Positions 13,821 to 22,456 of a stretch of DNA of 27,402 bases are shown one piece after another. Under the pieces are notes generated by a model, which ran no database searches, had not been told where the DNA came from, and saw only the letters and a program-made list of their open reading frames with translations. The stretch's first letter is position 1. Each line of letters opens with the position of its first letter. This stretch comes from Methanomicrobia archaeon (GTDB lineage: Archaea > Methanobacteriota_B > Thermococci > Methanofastidiosales > NM3), in assembly GCA_030603445.1 (NCBI GenBank), contig JAUVXU010000017.1:1-27402 (forward strand), read 5' to 3'. A program made the position numbers and the translations under genes.

Positions 13821-15143
13821 ATGGTATATGTCCCTAATGAAAAAGAAAAGGACATTATGTACTCGTATATAGGAAGACAAGATATTTTTGCAGATATTCC
13901 TAGCAGTTATAGGATGCATACAAAAATAGGACCTAAGCCTTTAACCGAACAAGAAACACGACGCTATATTGAAAAAATATTTAAAAAAAATCACCATGTC
14001 ATTTCGTTCAAAGGAGGAGGAATCTACGACCATTATGTCCCTTCGCACGTTAAAGAAATAGTTGCACGAAATGAGTTTTACACCTCATACACACCATATC
14101 AACCCGAAGTCTCCCAAGGGATGCTACAAGCATTATTTGAATACCAAAGCCTTATGGCAGAGATTGTAGGGCTTCCTATCGTTAATTCATCGCTCTATGA
14201 CTGGTCATCTGCACTTGGAGAGGCTGCACTTATGTGCTCTAGGGTAACTAAACGAAATGAGTTTATTGTTCCAGAATCTATCTCCCCGGAACGTATGATG
14301 GTCCTTAAGACTTATGTGCATAGAGTTGGCATAAAAATACGCACAGTAGGGCACGATCCAATAACCGGGCAGTTGGATAGCAAGGCACTCTCTGAACTGG
14401 TTTGTGAAAATACTGCCGGCGTTTATTTTGAGACGCCCACTTATTATGGCTACTTTGAACATAATCCATCTGAATTAGTAAAAATTGCTCAGGATGCCGG
14501 CGCTCTTAGCGTAGTTGGCATAGACCCCCTTTCATGCGGAGTTGTAAAAAGCCCCGGCGATTACGGTGCAGATATAGTTATTGGGGAAGCGGCACATCTT
14601 GGAAATCCAATAAATTTTGGGGGCCCCCTTCTTGGAATTTTTGCTATTAAAAATGATAGGAACCTTCTTAGGATGATGCCTGGAAGGCTAGTCGGCCTGA
14701 CTACTGATAAAGAAGGAAAGAACGGCTATGTAATGACTTTGCAGGTTCGTGAACAACATATTAGACGTGAACGGGCTACATCGAACATATGTACAAATGA
14801 ATCTTTGTGCGCTGTTGCTTGTGCCGCATATCTCTCATCTTTGGGAAAGGTAGGATTTGAGGAGTTATCAAAAACGATCATGGCAAACGCACGCTATGCG
14901 TATTTGAACATAGGTGCAATAAATGGGTTTACCGCCCCTTGCTTTAAGGCAACTTATTTTAGGGAATTTATGGTAAAATCAGATAAGACAGTTGCAGAAC
15001 TTGAACAAGCCCTCAACTCCATAGGCATGAGCGGAGGCATCCCTGTCGACGATCATACTGCAATCTTTTGTATCACTGATAAACATACAAAAGAAGATAT
15101 AAACAAGCTTTGTGAGGTAATGGGGGGCTTAAATGTTGTATAA
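13821..15143 (+). CDS. gcvPA: Glycine dehydrogenase (decarboxylating) subunit 1
   Basis: The protein has 440 residues from the ATG at 13821. The N-terminus MVYVPNEKEKDIMYSYIG and the following FADIPSSYR match the start of the split P-protein alpha half. HVISFKGGGIYDHYVP and EFYTSYTPYQPEVSQGMLQA are family hallmarks. Together with GcvPB it forms the alpha2beta2 PLP enzyme that decarboxylates glycine and passes aminomethyl to the lipoyl H-protein. An upstream ATG at 13806 adds five residues; I prefer 13821 because of the family N-terminus and the GGTGT motif 4 nt before it. H-, T- and L-protein genes are not in the window. It overlaps gcvPB by 11 bp. Confidence 0.95.
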   Translation: MVYVPNEKEKDIMYSYIGRQDIFADIPSSYRMHTKIGPKPLTEQETRRYIEKIFKKNHHVISFKGGGIYDHYVPSHVKEIVARNEFYTSYTPYQPEVSQGMLQALFEYQSLMAEIVGLPIVNSSLYDWSSALGEAALMCSRVTKRNEFIVPESISPERMMVLKTYVHRVGIKIRTVGHDPITGQLDSKALSELVCENTAGVYFETPTYYGYFEHNPSELVKIAQDAGALSVVGIDPLSCGVVKSPGDYGADIVIGEAAHLGNPINFGGPLLGIFAIKNDRNLLRMMPGRLVGLTTDKEGKNGYVMTLQVREQHIRRERATSNICTNESLCAVACAAYLSSLGKVGFEELSKTIMANARYAYLNIGAINGFTAPCFKATYFREFMVKSDKTVAELEQALNSIGMSGGIPVDDHTAIFCITDKHTKEDINKLCEVMGGLNVV

Positions 15144-16605
15144 ACAGGCAAAAAATAATGAGGCAATGATATTTGAATTGTCCAGGGAAGGTAATAGGGG
15201 CTACATTTCTGATGCCCCATTTGGCGTTCTTCCAGATATTCCCAAATCACTTATTCGCGACAGCCCACCTATCCTCCCTGAATTGACTGAATTAGACGTT
15301 GTAAGGCACTTCATAAAGCTTTCACAGGAGAATTATGGTGTTGACACTGGATTCTATCCCCTTGGGTCTTGCACCATGAAGTACAACCCCAAACTTAATG
15401 AGGAAATTGCTGCTAGTATTGATGTAACGTCTCATCATCCTCTAGATCCTGAGGCGTTTATCCAGGGGAATCTGGAGTTGCTTTGGCGTTTTTCACAAAT
15501 TTTATGTGATATCTCCGGGATGCATGAAGTTACATTACAGCCTGCTGCAGGAGCGCAGGCTGAGTTCTTGGGTGCGATGATAATTGCTAAATATCATGAA
15601 AATAACGGAGATTGTCGCGATGAGATGTTAGTACCCGACACAGCTCACGGCACTAATCCTGCTAGCTCAGCTATGGCAGGATTTCGTGTTGTTGAGATTC
15701 CATCAGATGATTATGGGCAGGTGGATATCGACGCACTTGCAGCGGCTGCTTCCAAAAAAGTTGCAGGGCTTATGCTTACAAACCCAAATACATTAGGTAT
15801 CTTCGAATCGAAAATAGGGGAGATCTCTAATATAATTCATGAAGCAGGGGGTTTGCTATACCTTGATGGAGCAAACTTAAATGCTACATTGGGGCAGGCA
15901 CGCCCGGGTGATATGGGTTTTGACATTGTACACTTCAATATGCATAAAACATTTTCAACACCACATGGAGGGGGCGGGCCTGGTGCAGGCGCTATAGGTG
16001 TAAAATCATTCTTACGTGATTTTCTTCCTATGCCGCGCATCTTTAAAGATGGTGAACATTATACAATTTTACACGGCGCACCATACTCTATTGGGAAATT
16101 GCAAAGCTATTATGGGAATTTTGCTGTGCTTATCAGAGCATATATTTACTTGATTTCCCTTGGAACAGATATTTCTTCTGTGTCTGAAATGGCGGTCTTA
16201 AATGCAAATTATCTTATGAATCGCTTAAAGAAGGATTTTGATATACCTTATCTTGATAACACTCCCCTACGTAAGCATGAATTTGTAATTTCGTGTGAGA
16301 AAATACATAAGGATACTGGCGTTACAGTAATGGACATAGCACGAAGGATGCTCGATTTTGGGATACACCCTCCAACTGTTTATTTCCCCCTTATTGTTAA
16401 GGAAGCCCTGATGATAGAACCAACGGAAACGGAGACAAAAGAGACACTGGACAATTTTGCAGACATTTTAATAAAAATTAAGAAAGAGTGTTATGAACAA
16501 CCAGAACTAGTTTTGGGGGCACCGCACAATACTACCAGAAGGAAGCTTGATATGGTCAAAGCAACACGAAATCCTGTGCTAAGCTGGAAAATGCTTAAAG
16601 ATTAA
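15133..16605 (+). CDS. gcvPB: Glycine dehydrogenase (decarboxylating) subunit 2
   Basis: The protein has 490 residues. This half carries the PLP site: HFNMHKTFSTPHGGGGPGAG with Lys272 as the Schiff-base lysine. Other landmarks are PLGSCTMKYNPKLNEE at 76-91, PDTAHGTNPASSAMAG at 168-183 and YLDGANLNA at about 243-251. It pairs with GcvPA for glycine cleavage or, run in reverse, glycine synthesis. The ATG at 15166 (MIFELSREG) is a possible alternative start close to the N-terminus usual in the family. The gene converges on CTP synthase; the two coding regions overlap by 11 bp at their ends. Confidence 0.95.
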   Translation: MLYKQAKNNEAMIFELSREGNRGYISDAPFGVLPDIPKSLIRDSPPILPELTELDVVRHFIKLSQENYGVDTGFYPLGSCTMKYNPKLNEEIAASIDVTSHHPLDPEAFIQGNLELLWRFSQILCDISGMHEVTLQPAAGAQAEFLGAMIIAKYHENNGDCRDEMLVPDTAHGTNPASSAMAGFRVVEIPSDDYGQVDIDALAAAASKKVAGLMLTNPNTLGIFESKIGEISNIIHEAGGLLYLDGANLNATLGQARPGDMGFDIVHFNMHKTFSTPHGGGGPGAGAIGVKSFLRDFLPMPRIFKDGEHYTILHGAPYSIGKLQSYYGNFAVLIRAYIYLISLGTDISSVSEMAVLNANYLMNRLKKDFDIPYLDNTPLRKHEFVISCEKIHKDTGVTVMDIARRMLDFGIHPPTVYFPLIVKEALMIEPTETETKETLDNFADILIKIKKECYEQPELVLGAPHNTTRRKLDMVKATRNPVLSWKMLKD

Positions 16606-18163
16606 CCCTTTGTTTTCTATATAGTTTACATGCGTTTAGAAATCCTACAAATGTAGGTGCTGGTTTTTCTACTCTTGACATGAATTCTGGATGGAACTGT
16701 GTTGCAAGGAAAAAAGGATGTGATGGTATTTCTAATATTTCCATTCGTCCATCAGGGGATGTTCCAGAAAATACGGTGCCATTTGCCTCATATGTGGGTA
16801 TAAATGAATGAACCACCTCTAATCTATGACGATGGCGTTCATATACTTCGCTTTTCCCATAAATATCATAAGCTTTCGTATCTTTTTTTATAAGTATTTT
16901 AGATGCCCCTAGACGCATTGTTGCACCCATGTTTTCCAAATGCTTTTGTGATTCCAAAAAGTCGATGACACATGTGCCTTTAGTTTCAAATTCTGAAGAT
17001 GTAGCATCTTTTATTCCGCAATTTTGGGCAAGTTCAACAACTGCTAGTTGGAATCCATAACATAGACCAAGGAATGGAACGTTGTGTTCGCGTGCATATT
17101 TTATAGAATCTATTTTCCCTTTAGCGCCCCTTAGTCCAAAACCCCCTGGAACTAATATTCCATCGTAGTTTACAAATTCATCAGTTGATATAAATTCGGC
17201 ACCTATCCAATGTATTCTTATGTTTGAATGTGTCTTGTATGATGCATGTTTTAGGGCCTCAAGGATTGAAATGTATGAGTCATGCAGTTTTGTATATTTT
17301 CCTACAAGCGCTATGTGGACTTCTTCTCTTTTTTCAACATTGATGGTGGATTCCCATTTTTTGAGATCGACAGTTCCTTTAAGGCCGAACTTATACATTA
17401 TTTGTTCTCCAACATGCTGTTTATTGAAGAGAAGGGGAAGTTTGTATATGTCGTCTACATCTTGATTTTCTATGACTTGGCTTTCTTTTACATTACAAAA
17501 TAATGCAATTTTTTTCCTAACTGCTTCTTGCAAAAAGGAGGATGTGCGACACACCAACATATCTGGTTTTATACCTGCAGCCATAAGCTCTCGTACAGAG
17601 TGTTGGGCAGGTTTTGTTTTTTGTTCTCCTACAACTGATAGTTGGAGTATTGGGACAACATGGACGAACATGACATCCTCTTCGTTAGCCAGTTGCCTGG
17701 CAGCTTCTAAGAATGGCATGCTTTCTATATCGCCGACAGTACCACCTAGTTCAATTACCATAAAGTCGTGATTATTGGCAGTTGCTCTAATATGATCCTT
17801 TATTTCATTTGTGACATGGGGTATTATCTGTACAGTTTTTCCAAGATATTCTCCTTTGCGTTCTTTTTCTATAACACTTTTGTATATTTTGCCAGTAGTT
17901 ATATTATGGGAACTTGTAAGGGACATATTGAGAAAACGTTCATAATTTCCAAGGTCAAGATCAACTTCGCTTCCATCGTCTAGCACGAAAACTTCGCCAT
18001 GTTCTATAGGGCTCATAGTCCCTGCATCAATATTGACATAAGGGTCTATTTTTATTGGGTTAACAGAAAAATTCATGGATTGTAACAATTTCGCGATGGT
18101 GGCAGTTGTAAGGCCTTTCCCAAGGCCTGAAAGCACCCCGCCTGTCACAATGATATAGCGCAT
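16595..18163 (-). CDS. pyrG: CTP synthase
   Basis: The protein has 522 residues, slightly shorter than the usual 530-550. The N-terminal amidoligase domain has TGGVLSGLGKGLTTATI at 7-23 (ATP loop), KIDPYVNIDAGTM, and SLTSSHNITTGKIY. The C-terminal class I glutaminase domain starts near 285 and has LVPGGFGLRG and the nucleophile Cys368 in FLGLCYGFQ, with His491 and Glu493 in HPEF. It aminates UTP to CTP using glutamine and ATP in the cytoplasm. The nucleophile elbow reads GLCYGFQ where GxCLGMQ is more common, a mild variation. It has its own TATA box at 18192-18202 downstream of psmA, so it is transcribed separately. Confidence 0.97.
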   Translation of the reverse strand: MRYIIVTGGVLSGLGKGLTTATIAKLLQSMNFSVNPIKIDPYVNIDAGTMSPIEHGEVFVLDDGSEVDLDLGNYERFLNMSLTSSHNITTGKIYKSVIEKERKGEYLGKTVQIIPHVTNEIKDHIRATANNHDFMVIELGGTVGDIESMPFLEAARQLANEEDVMFVHVVPILQLSVVGEQKTKPAQHSVRELMAAGIKPDMLVCRTSSFLQEAVRKKIALFCNVKESQVIENQDVDDIYKLPLLFNKQHVGEQIMYKFGLKGTVDLKKWESTINVEKREEVHIALVGKYTKLHDSYISILEALKHASYKTHSNIRIHWIGAEFISTDEFVNYDGILVPGGFGLRGAKGKIDSIKYAREHNVPFLGLCYGFQLAVVELAQNCGIKDATSSEFETKGTCVIDFLESQKHLENMGATMRLGASKILIKKDTKAYDIYGKSEVYERHRHRLEVVHSFIPTYEANGTVFSGTSPDGRMEILEIPSHPFFLATQFHPEFMSRVEKPAPTFVGFLNACKLYRKQRVNL

Positions 18164-18191
18164 ATTATACTGTGAGAATTATGCTTTTTAA

Positions 18192-18202
18192 AAATATTTA
18201 TA
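18192..18202 (-). promoter_or_regulatory. TATA box for pyrG
   Basis: The minus-strand sequence GTATAAATATT is centred near 18198, predicting initiation near 18172 and a very short leader before the ATG at 18163. Confidence 0.5.
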
Positions 18203-18221
18203 CAAAAAAATGTATAGAGGA

Positions 18222-18980
18222 TTATTTATCCTCTTCTAAATCTTCTTCTTCCTCTATAGGTGGAAGCTTAGATATGTAGGAAGAAAGTTCTTTGCTTGAC
18301 AATCGTTTGAACTTGCGGTCAGCAGTGGTTATAACTACTACTTCTATGTTGGACTCGTTCATCTCTACATCCATCGATTTTCGTAGGACATTAAGTGAAA
18401 GAAGTATTGATTCCTCTGCTGTGCTGTCGAGTTTGTATTCTTTTTCAAAGAATTCCATCGCTTGTGGTTTTCCGGAGCCTATAGCTGTGGCTTTCCATTC
18501 AAGAAATGCACCAGACGGTTCTGTTACAAATATCTGTGCTCCATCTGAGTCCACACCTGCAATTATGAGTGAAACACCAAATGGTCGAAGACCCCCATAT
18601 TGTGTGTGCATCTGCTTGAGGTCGCCTATGCTCTTTGTGAGCGCCATGACACTAATTTCCTCATCATAGGTAAGCTTATGTATTTGAGCATGCACTCTAG
18701 CTCTGTCAACAAGCACTCTTGCATCGGCTATGATACCAGATGATGCAGTTGCCATATGGTCATCTATTTGAAATATTTTTTCAAATGATTCAGATTCAAC
18801 AAGCTCAGAAGGCAGACTCTTATCAACAGCAAGCACAATTCCCTCCTTGCATTTCACACCAAGTGCTGTTGAACCTTTTTTAACAGCTTCTGCTGCATAA
18901 CTTACTTGGTAAAGGCTTCCATCTGGGGAAAATACTGTGATAGCATGATCGTAACCTCCTCCTCTTGGGCCAAAAACCAT
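18222..18980 (-). CDS. psmA: 20S proteasome alpha subunit
   Basis: The protein has 252 residues. The alpha N-terminal signature is plain: GYDHAITVFSPDGSLYQVSYAAEAVKKGSTALGV, with the helix H0 region and the YDHAITVF segment that gates the channel. The RPFGVSLIIAGVD segment follows, and the C-terminus is strongly acidic (IEEEEDLEEDK). Seven copies form each outer ring and take up substrate from PAN or another AAA+ cap. The start lies 2 bp after the psmB stop, with GGTGGTGA as the ribosome-binding site, so the two subunits are co-expressed in near-equal amounts. There is no N-terminal Thr, as expected for alpha. Confidence 0.97.
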   Translation of the reverse strand: MVFGPRGGGYDHAITVFSPDGSLYQVSYAAEAVKKGSTALGVKCKEGIVLAVDKSLPSELVESESFEKIFQIDDHMATASSGIIADARVLVDRARVHAQIHKLTYDEEISVMALTKSIGDLKQMHTQYGGLRPFGVSLIIAGVDSDGAQIFVTEPSGAFLEWKATAIGSGKPQAMEFFEKEYKLDSTAEESILLSLNVLRKSMDVEMNESNIEVVVITTADRKFKRLSSKELSSYISKLPPIEEEEDLEEDK

Positions 18981-18982
18981 TT

Positions 18983-19612
18983 TTAATCACCACCCTTCAA
19001 TGATTTAATAACTTTATCCACTTCTTCTGCAGAGTACTCTTTGTATTCGTCTTTTGTAATAACATTTATGCAAACACCGTCGCCTGTACCCATATTTCTG
19101 GATATAGCAGCAAGAATTCCGCGCGTTGCAAGCTTAACTGCTTCTTTTATTTCCATATTCTCTTTATATCTATCGTCAAGGGCACCATATGCGGCTTCCA
19201 TGCCGGAGCCTGTAGCAACCATGTTATCTTGAGATACGCCCCCTATTGGGTCTATAGAGAATACATAACCATTTTCACCATCCATACCTCCAAGGACTAG
19301 CCATGCAAGTAATGGATAATATCTTTGGCTTTGGAGAATTGATGATGTAAGCTTAGCTAGTGCTTTTGGGCTCATCTTTTTTCCATTTTTTACTTCATAT
19401 AGTTTAGCTTCGGCTTTCATATACCCTACAAGGGCTTGAATATCGCCTACACTACCAGCGGTTGTAACGCCTATATGATCATTAATTTTCAATACTTTTG
19501 TTGCATTTTTATGGGCTATTAAATACCCTAATGAAACACGTTTATCTGCAGCGAGCACTACTCCTTCCTTGAATACAAGTGCCACAGTAGTTGTACCTTT
19601 CTTTACATCCAT
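18983..19612 (-). CDS. psmB: 20S proteasome beta subunit
   Basis: The protein has 209 residues. It begins with a six-residue propeptide (MDVKKG) followed by TTTVALVF; cleavage after Gly6 exposes the catalytic Thr7 (Thr1 of the mature protein). Asp and Lys of the catalytic centre are in AADKRVSLG (mature positions about 17 and 33 after counting). GSGMEAAYG and NMGTGDGVCI carry the Ser/Asp residues near the active site. It forms the two inner proteolytic rings. A strong GGAGG precedes the ATG. It lies 46 bp after the thermosome gene, separated by a T-rich tract. Confidence 0.97.
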   Translation of the reverse strand: MDVKKGTTTVALVFKEGVVLAADKRVSLGYLIAHKNATKVLKINDHIGVTTAGSVGDIQALVGYMKAEAKLYEVKNGKKMSPKALAKLTSSILQSQRYYPLLAWLVLGGMDGENGYVFSIDPIGGVSQDNMVATGSGMEAAYGALDDRYKENMEIKEAVKLATRGILAAISRNMGTGDGVCINVITKDEYKEYSAEEVDKVIKSLKGGD

Positions 19613-19625
19613 AATTTAATCCTCC

Positions 19626-19643
19626 AAATAAAAAAAAGAAAAA
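19626..19643 (-). terminator. T-rich tract between thermosome and psmB
   Basis: On the minus strand a run of T (with one C) follows the thermosome stop and precedes the GGAGG of psmB. It may terminate most thermosome transcripts; some readthrough, or a weak TATA-like TTAAATAT near the thermosome stop, would serve the proteasome genes. Confidence 0.45.
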
Positions 19644-19658
19644 GGAATATTTAATTGT

Positions 19659-21308
19659 TTACATTCCCATATCGCCCATATCGCCCATGCCACCCATACC
19701 GGGTCCGCCCATTGGTGGTGCACCATGTCCTAGATCAGATGCAGCTATTACATCATCGATTCTTAGGATCATGATTGTAGATTCAGAGGCGGATTTTATG
19801 GCCTGTTCTTTAATTCTCATGGGTTCAATAACGCCTGCTTCAAACATGTCGACAGCCTTACCTGTAAAGACATCGATCCCGAAGTTCTTTTTATTTGATT
19901 CATGGAGAGATCTTAGTTCTACTAGAAGGTCAATTGGATCTAGACCTGCGTTTTCTGCAAGTGTTCGGGGGATTACTTCAAGGGCATCAGCGAATGCTTT
20001 GATGGCAAGCTGCTCCCTACCAGAGTATTTGTCTGCGACATCTTTTAATCCCTTGGCTAGTTCCATATCAGATGCTCCGCCGCCGGCAACTATCGTTCCA
20101 TCTTCTATTACAGATGCAACAACTCCAACGGCGTCATCAAGGGCGCGCTCTACACTCTCAATGAAGTGCTCTGTTCCACCGCGTAGTAACAAGCTTACTG
20201 ATTTTGGGTCTTTGCATTTTTCTACAAAGATCATTTCGTCGCCAGATATCCTTTTTTCATCTACAAGTCCGGCTGTTCCAAGGTCTGATTCTTCAAGATC
20301 ATCGATTTTTGTTGCGATACGCGCCCCAGTTGCACGGGCAAGCGCTTTCATATCGGACTTCTTTACCCTTCTTACAGCAAGAATTCCATCCTTTGCTAAG
20401 TAATGCTGGGCAAGATCATCGATACCTTTCTGGCAGAATACAACAGTTGCACCGACTGATTTAATCTTGTCAACCATCTTTTTTAGCATATTTTCTTCTT
20501 GCTCTATGAAGCGCTGAAGCATCTCGGGGTCGGTGATCCTAATTTCTGCATCAGTTTCTGTTTCTTTGACTTCCATTGCTGTGGCCAAGAGGGCTATTTT
20601 TGCATTATTTATGCGTTCTGGCATGCCAGAGTGTACACGTTCTTTATCAATAATAATACCTTGAATAAGCGTAGAGTCCTCAACACTACCGCCGACTTTC
20701 TTTTCAATCTTGATGTTCTCTGTGTCGACTTCCCATTTACCGTTTACTTTTTCAACGACCTGTTTAACAGCATCGACAGCTAGTTTTCCAAGGGTGTCCT
20801 TTGCTTTTTCTGCCCCTTTTCCAGTCATGGCAGTGTTTGCTATCTTTAAGAGCATATCACTGTCGTTGATATCTACTTTTATTGCCATTTTTTTCAATAT
20901 AGTGTCTGCTTCTTCTGCAGCAATCTTGTAACCTGATGCGACAACTGTTGGATGTACGTTCTGGTCAAGCAGGATTTCAGACTTCTTCAATAATTCTCCT
21001 GCTATGACGACTGCTGTCGTTGTTCCATCCCCTACTTCGTCGTCTTGTGTTTTTGCAACTTCGACAATCATCTTTGCAGCGGGATGTGCGATATCCATTT
21101 CCTTTAGGATGGTTGCGCCATCGTTTGTTATGACAACATCGCCCATAGAATCAACAAGCATTTTGTCCATTCCACGAGGGCCTAGTGTTGTTTTTACAGT
21201 TTCTGATACAATTCGTCCTGCAAGGATATTCATCCTTTGTGCATCTCTTCCAATAAATCTTTGTCCACCATCTTCGGTGACAGACATTGGTTGTTTCATT
21301 TGTGCCAT
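19659..21308 (-). CDS. thsA: Thermosome subunit (group II chaperonin)
   Basis: The protein has 549 residues. Nucleotide-binding segments are [11 protein letters not shown] at 41-51, [10 protein letters not shown], and [12 protein letters not shown] at 93-104. The C-terminus is Gly/Met-rich ([11 protein letters not shown]), typical of archaeal chaperonins, and its tails fill the cavity. It forms a double-ring ATP-driven folding machine in the cytoplasm. The usual GGGAxE motif reads GGGASD here, a conservative change. The leader is about 66 nt and holds a short CCCC/GGGG inverted repeat. AGGAGAT precedes the ATG. Other subunits may exist elsewhere. Confidence 0.97.
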   Translation of the reverse strand: MAQMKQPMSVTEDGGQRFIGRDAQRMNILAGRIVSETVKTTLGPRGMDKMLVDSMGDVVITNDGATILKEMDIAHPAAKMIVEVAKTQDDEVGDGTTTAVVIAGELLKKSEILLDQNVHPTVVASGYKIAAEEADTILKKMAIKVDINDSDMLLKIANTAMTGKGAEKAKDTLGKLAVDAVKQVVEKVNGKWEVDTENIKIEKKVGGSVEDSTLIQGIIIDKERVHSGMPERINNAKIALLATAMEVKETETDAEIRITDPEMLQRFIEQEENMLKKMVDKIKSVGATVVFCQKGIDDLAQHYLAKDGILAVRRVKKSDMKALARATGARIATKIDDLEESDLGTAGLVDEKRISGDEMIFVEKCKDPKSVSLLLRGGTEHFIESVERALDDAVGVVASVIEDGTIVAGGGASDMELAKGLKDVADKYSGREQLAIKAFADALEVIPRTLAENAGLDPIDLLVELRSLHESNKKNFGIDVFTGKAVDMFEAGVIEPMRIKEQAIKSASESTIMILRIDDVIAASDLGHGAPPMGGPGMGGMGDMGDMGM

Positions 21309-21358
21309 TTTAATATCTCCTCATTAATTAGTAGTTTAATGTTGTTATTATCCGAACT

Positions 21359-21370
21359 CCCCTCAAGGGG
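21359..21370. repeat. Inverted repeat in the thermosome leader
   Basis: CCCCT-CA-AGGGG lies about 4-15 nt downstream of the predicted thermosome transcription start. It can fold as a 4-bp hairpin with a 4-nt loop, or act as an operator for a dimeric regulator. Its place in an otherwise AT-rich leader is conspicuous. Confidence 0.45.
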
Positions 21371-21394
21371 TACACTAAAACAAGGATTATTATT

Positions 21395-21406
21395 GATATA
21401 AAAAGT
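21395..21406 (-). promoter_or_regulatory. TATA box for the thermosome
   Basis: The minus-strand sequence CTTTTTATATCA contains the archaeal TATA consensus and predicts initiation near 21374. Confidence 0.6.
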
Positions 21407-21420
21407 TTTTGGTTTTAATA

Positions 21421-21445
21421 GTTAGTAAATATACAGAAAGTTAGT
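21421..21445. repeat. Direct repeat GTTAGT upstream of the thermosome promoter
   Basis: Two copies of GTTAGT (21421-21426 and 21440-21445) are 19 bp apart, near two helical turns, and lie 15-40 bp upstream of the thermosome TATA box; the second overlaps the stop codon of the HTH regulator gene. They are possible activator or repressor sites. Confidence 0.3.
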
Positions 21446-22418
21446 CTATATTTTTCTTTGATTCTTTTTTTCTTTCATGTATAACTTCAATAATATTATT
21501 GCTATCTGTCAGGCGTTTTATCTCATCTTTTAGAACTATTGGAACACCTTCAATTGTGAAGTGAGAGATCTTTGTGTCGAGCACAAAAAATGCATCTTTA
21601 TTAAGTAAATCCGCTATATCGTGGACAACCATAATGCGTTTTTTCACAGTGCGTATATCCATATCGCTAATTCCTGTTAGCATAAGCACTTTGTTTTTGT
21701 TCTCATCTTCTTTTATAACAGCATCAAATGGTGTGTGGCTCGTAGGATGCACTATAAGCCCTATGGCATCAAACTTTTCAAAAACACTTTTCTCAAGTGT
21801 TGATTTCGTGTGTTTTTCTATCTTACTTTCATTATGAATTATATTTTTTAAGAGATTGAATGGTTTGATGATGGGAAGGTCAATGACTTTCTCTATTTTT
21901 ATAGCAGTGTCTACTTCAATGCCACGAGTAGAATGTTCGTAATCATACAAAGTACTGCGAGATACACCTAACTCTTTTGCGAATTCAGAGAGTGAGCATC
22001 CTGATTTCTCTCTAACATTGCGCAACAGTTCGCCTTCAATTCGAACATACAATCCACCCCTGTCTGCGTAGACTAAAGGGGGGGCGTCATCTACTATGGT
22101 ATTTTCTAGAGTTTCAATTGATAGCACCGGTACATCATCTCTAGTGTGCACAACACCTCTTTGTAGGTATTCGCTCTTTGTTCGTATGCCAATTATAAGG
22201 GGATGAGCATTGATATAATGACATAAACATTTTAGTGCTTGGGTGTGGTCAGAGGATATAGAATCTATATTTGGGATTATTTTAATAAGAAATGTAATAC
22301 TAGAACCATGTACTATAAGGTCATAACAAGAACGCAATGTACAAATGGAAGTGTCAAATCCTACTTTTTTGAACAGTTTTTCTGTTTCGGTAATAAGGGT
22401 AATCCTCTCATTTCCCAT
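21441..22418 (-). CDS. HTH-type transcriptional regulator (COG1395-like)
   Basis: The protein has 325 residues. An N-terminal alpha/beta domain (about 1-120) is followed by a Cro/C1-type helix-turn-helix at about 130-185: LLRNVREKSGCSLSEFAKELGV, then SRSTLYDYEHSTRGIEVDTA. A second alpha/beta region ends the protein. This order fits the archaeal COG1395 group of putative regulators, whose targets are mostly unknown. It lies between TiaS (divergent) and the thermosome (same strand, downstream), so it could act on either promoter. Its ATG and that of TiaS are only 38 bp apart. I take the ATG at 22418, predicted leaderless or nearly so. Confidence 0.82.
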   Translation of the reverse strand: MGNERITLITETEKLFKKVGFDTSICTLRSCYDLIVHGSSITFLIKIIPNIDSISSDHTQALKCLCHYINAHPLIIGIRTKSEYLQRGVVHTRDDVPVLSIETLENTIVDDAPPLVYADRGGLYVRIEGELLRNVREKSGCSLSEFAKELGVSRSTLYDYEHSTRGIEVDTAIKIEKVIDLPIIKPFNLLKNIIHNESKIEKHTKSTLEKSVFEKFDAIGLIVHPTSHTPFDAVIKEDENKNKVLMLTGISDMDIRTVKKRIMVVHDIADLLNKDAFFVLDTKISHFTIEGVPIVLKDEIKRLTDSNNIIEVIHERKKESKKNID

Positions 22419-22426
22419 GGTAACTA

Positions 22427-22449
22427 TTAAAAATAAATATATTATAAAC
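22427..22449. promoter_or_regulatory. Compact divergent promoter between the HTH regulator and TiaS
   Basis: Only 38 bp separate the two start codons. A TATA-like AAATAAATA (around 22431-22438) is about 26 nt from the TiaS ATG, and GTTTATAAT on the minus strand (around 22449-22441) is about 26 nt from the regulator ATG. Both mRNAs would be leaderless and the two pre-initiation complexes would overlap. Confidence 0.55.
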
Positions 22450-22456
22450 GTTTCTC

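Noticed and set aside
19687-20403. Plus-strand open frame of 238 codons
   Set aside because: It lies opposite the thermosome gene and its Ser-rich product matches no family; antisense shadow.
21421-21445. HSR1-type heat-shock operator (CTAAC-N5-GTTAG)
   Set aside because: The two GTTAGT copies are direct, not inverted, and 13 nt apart, so the published palindromic pattern is not met.
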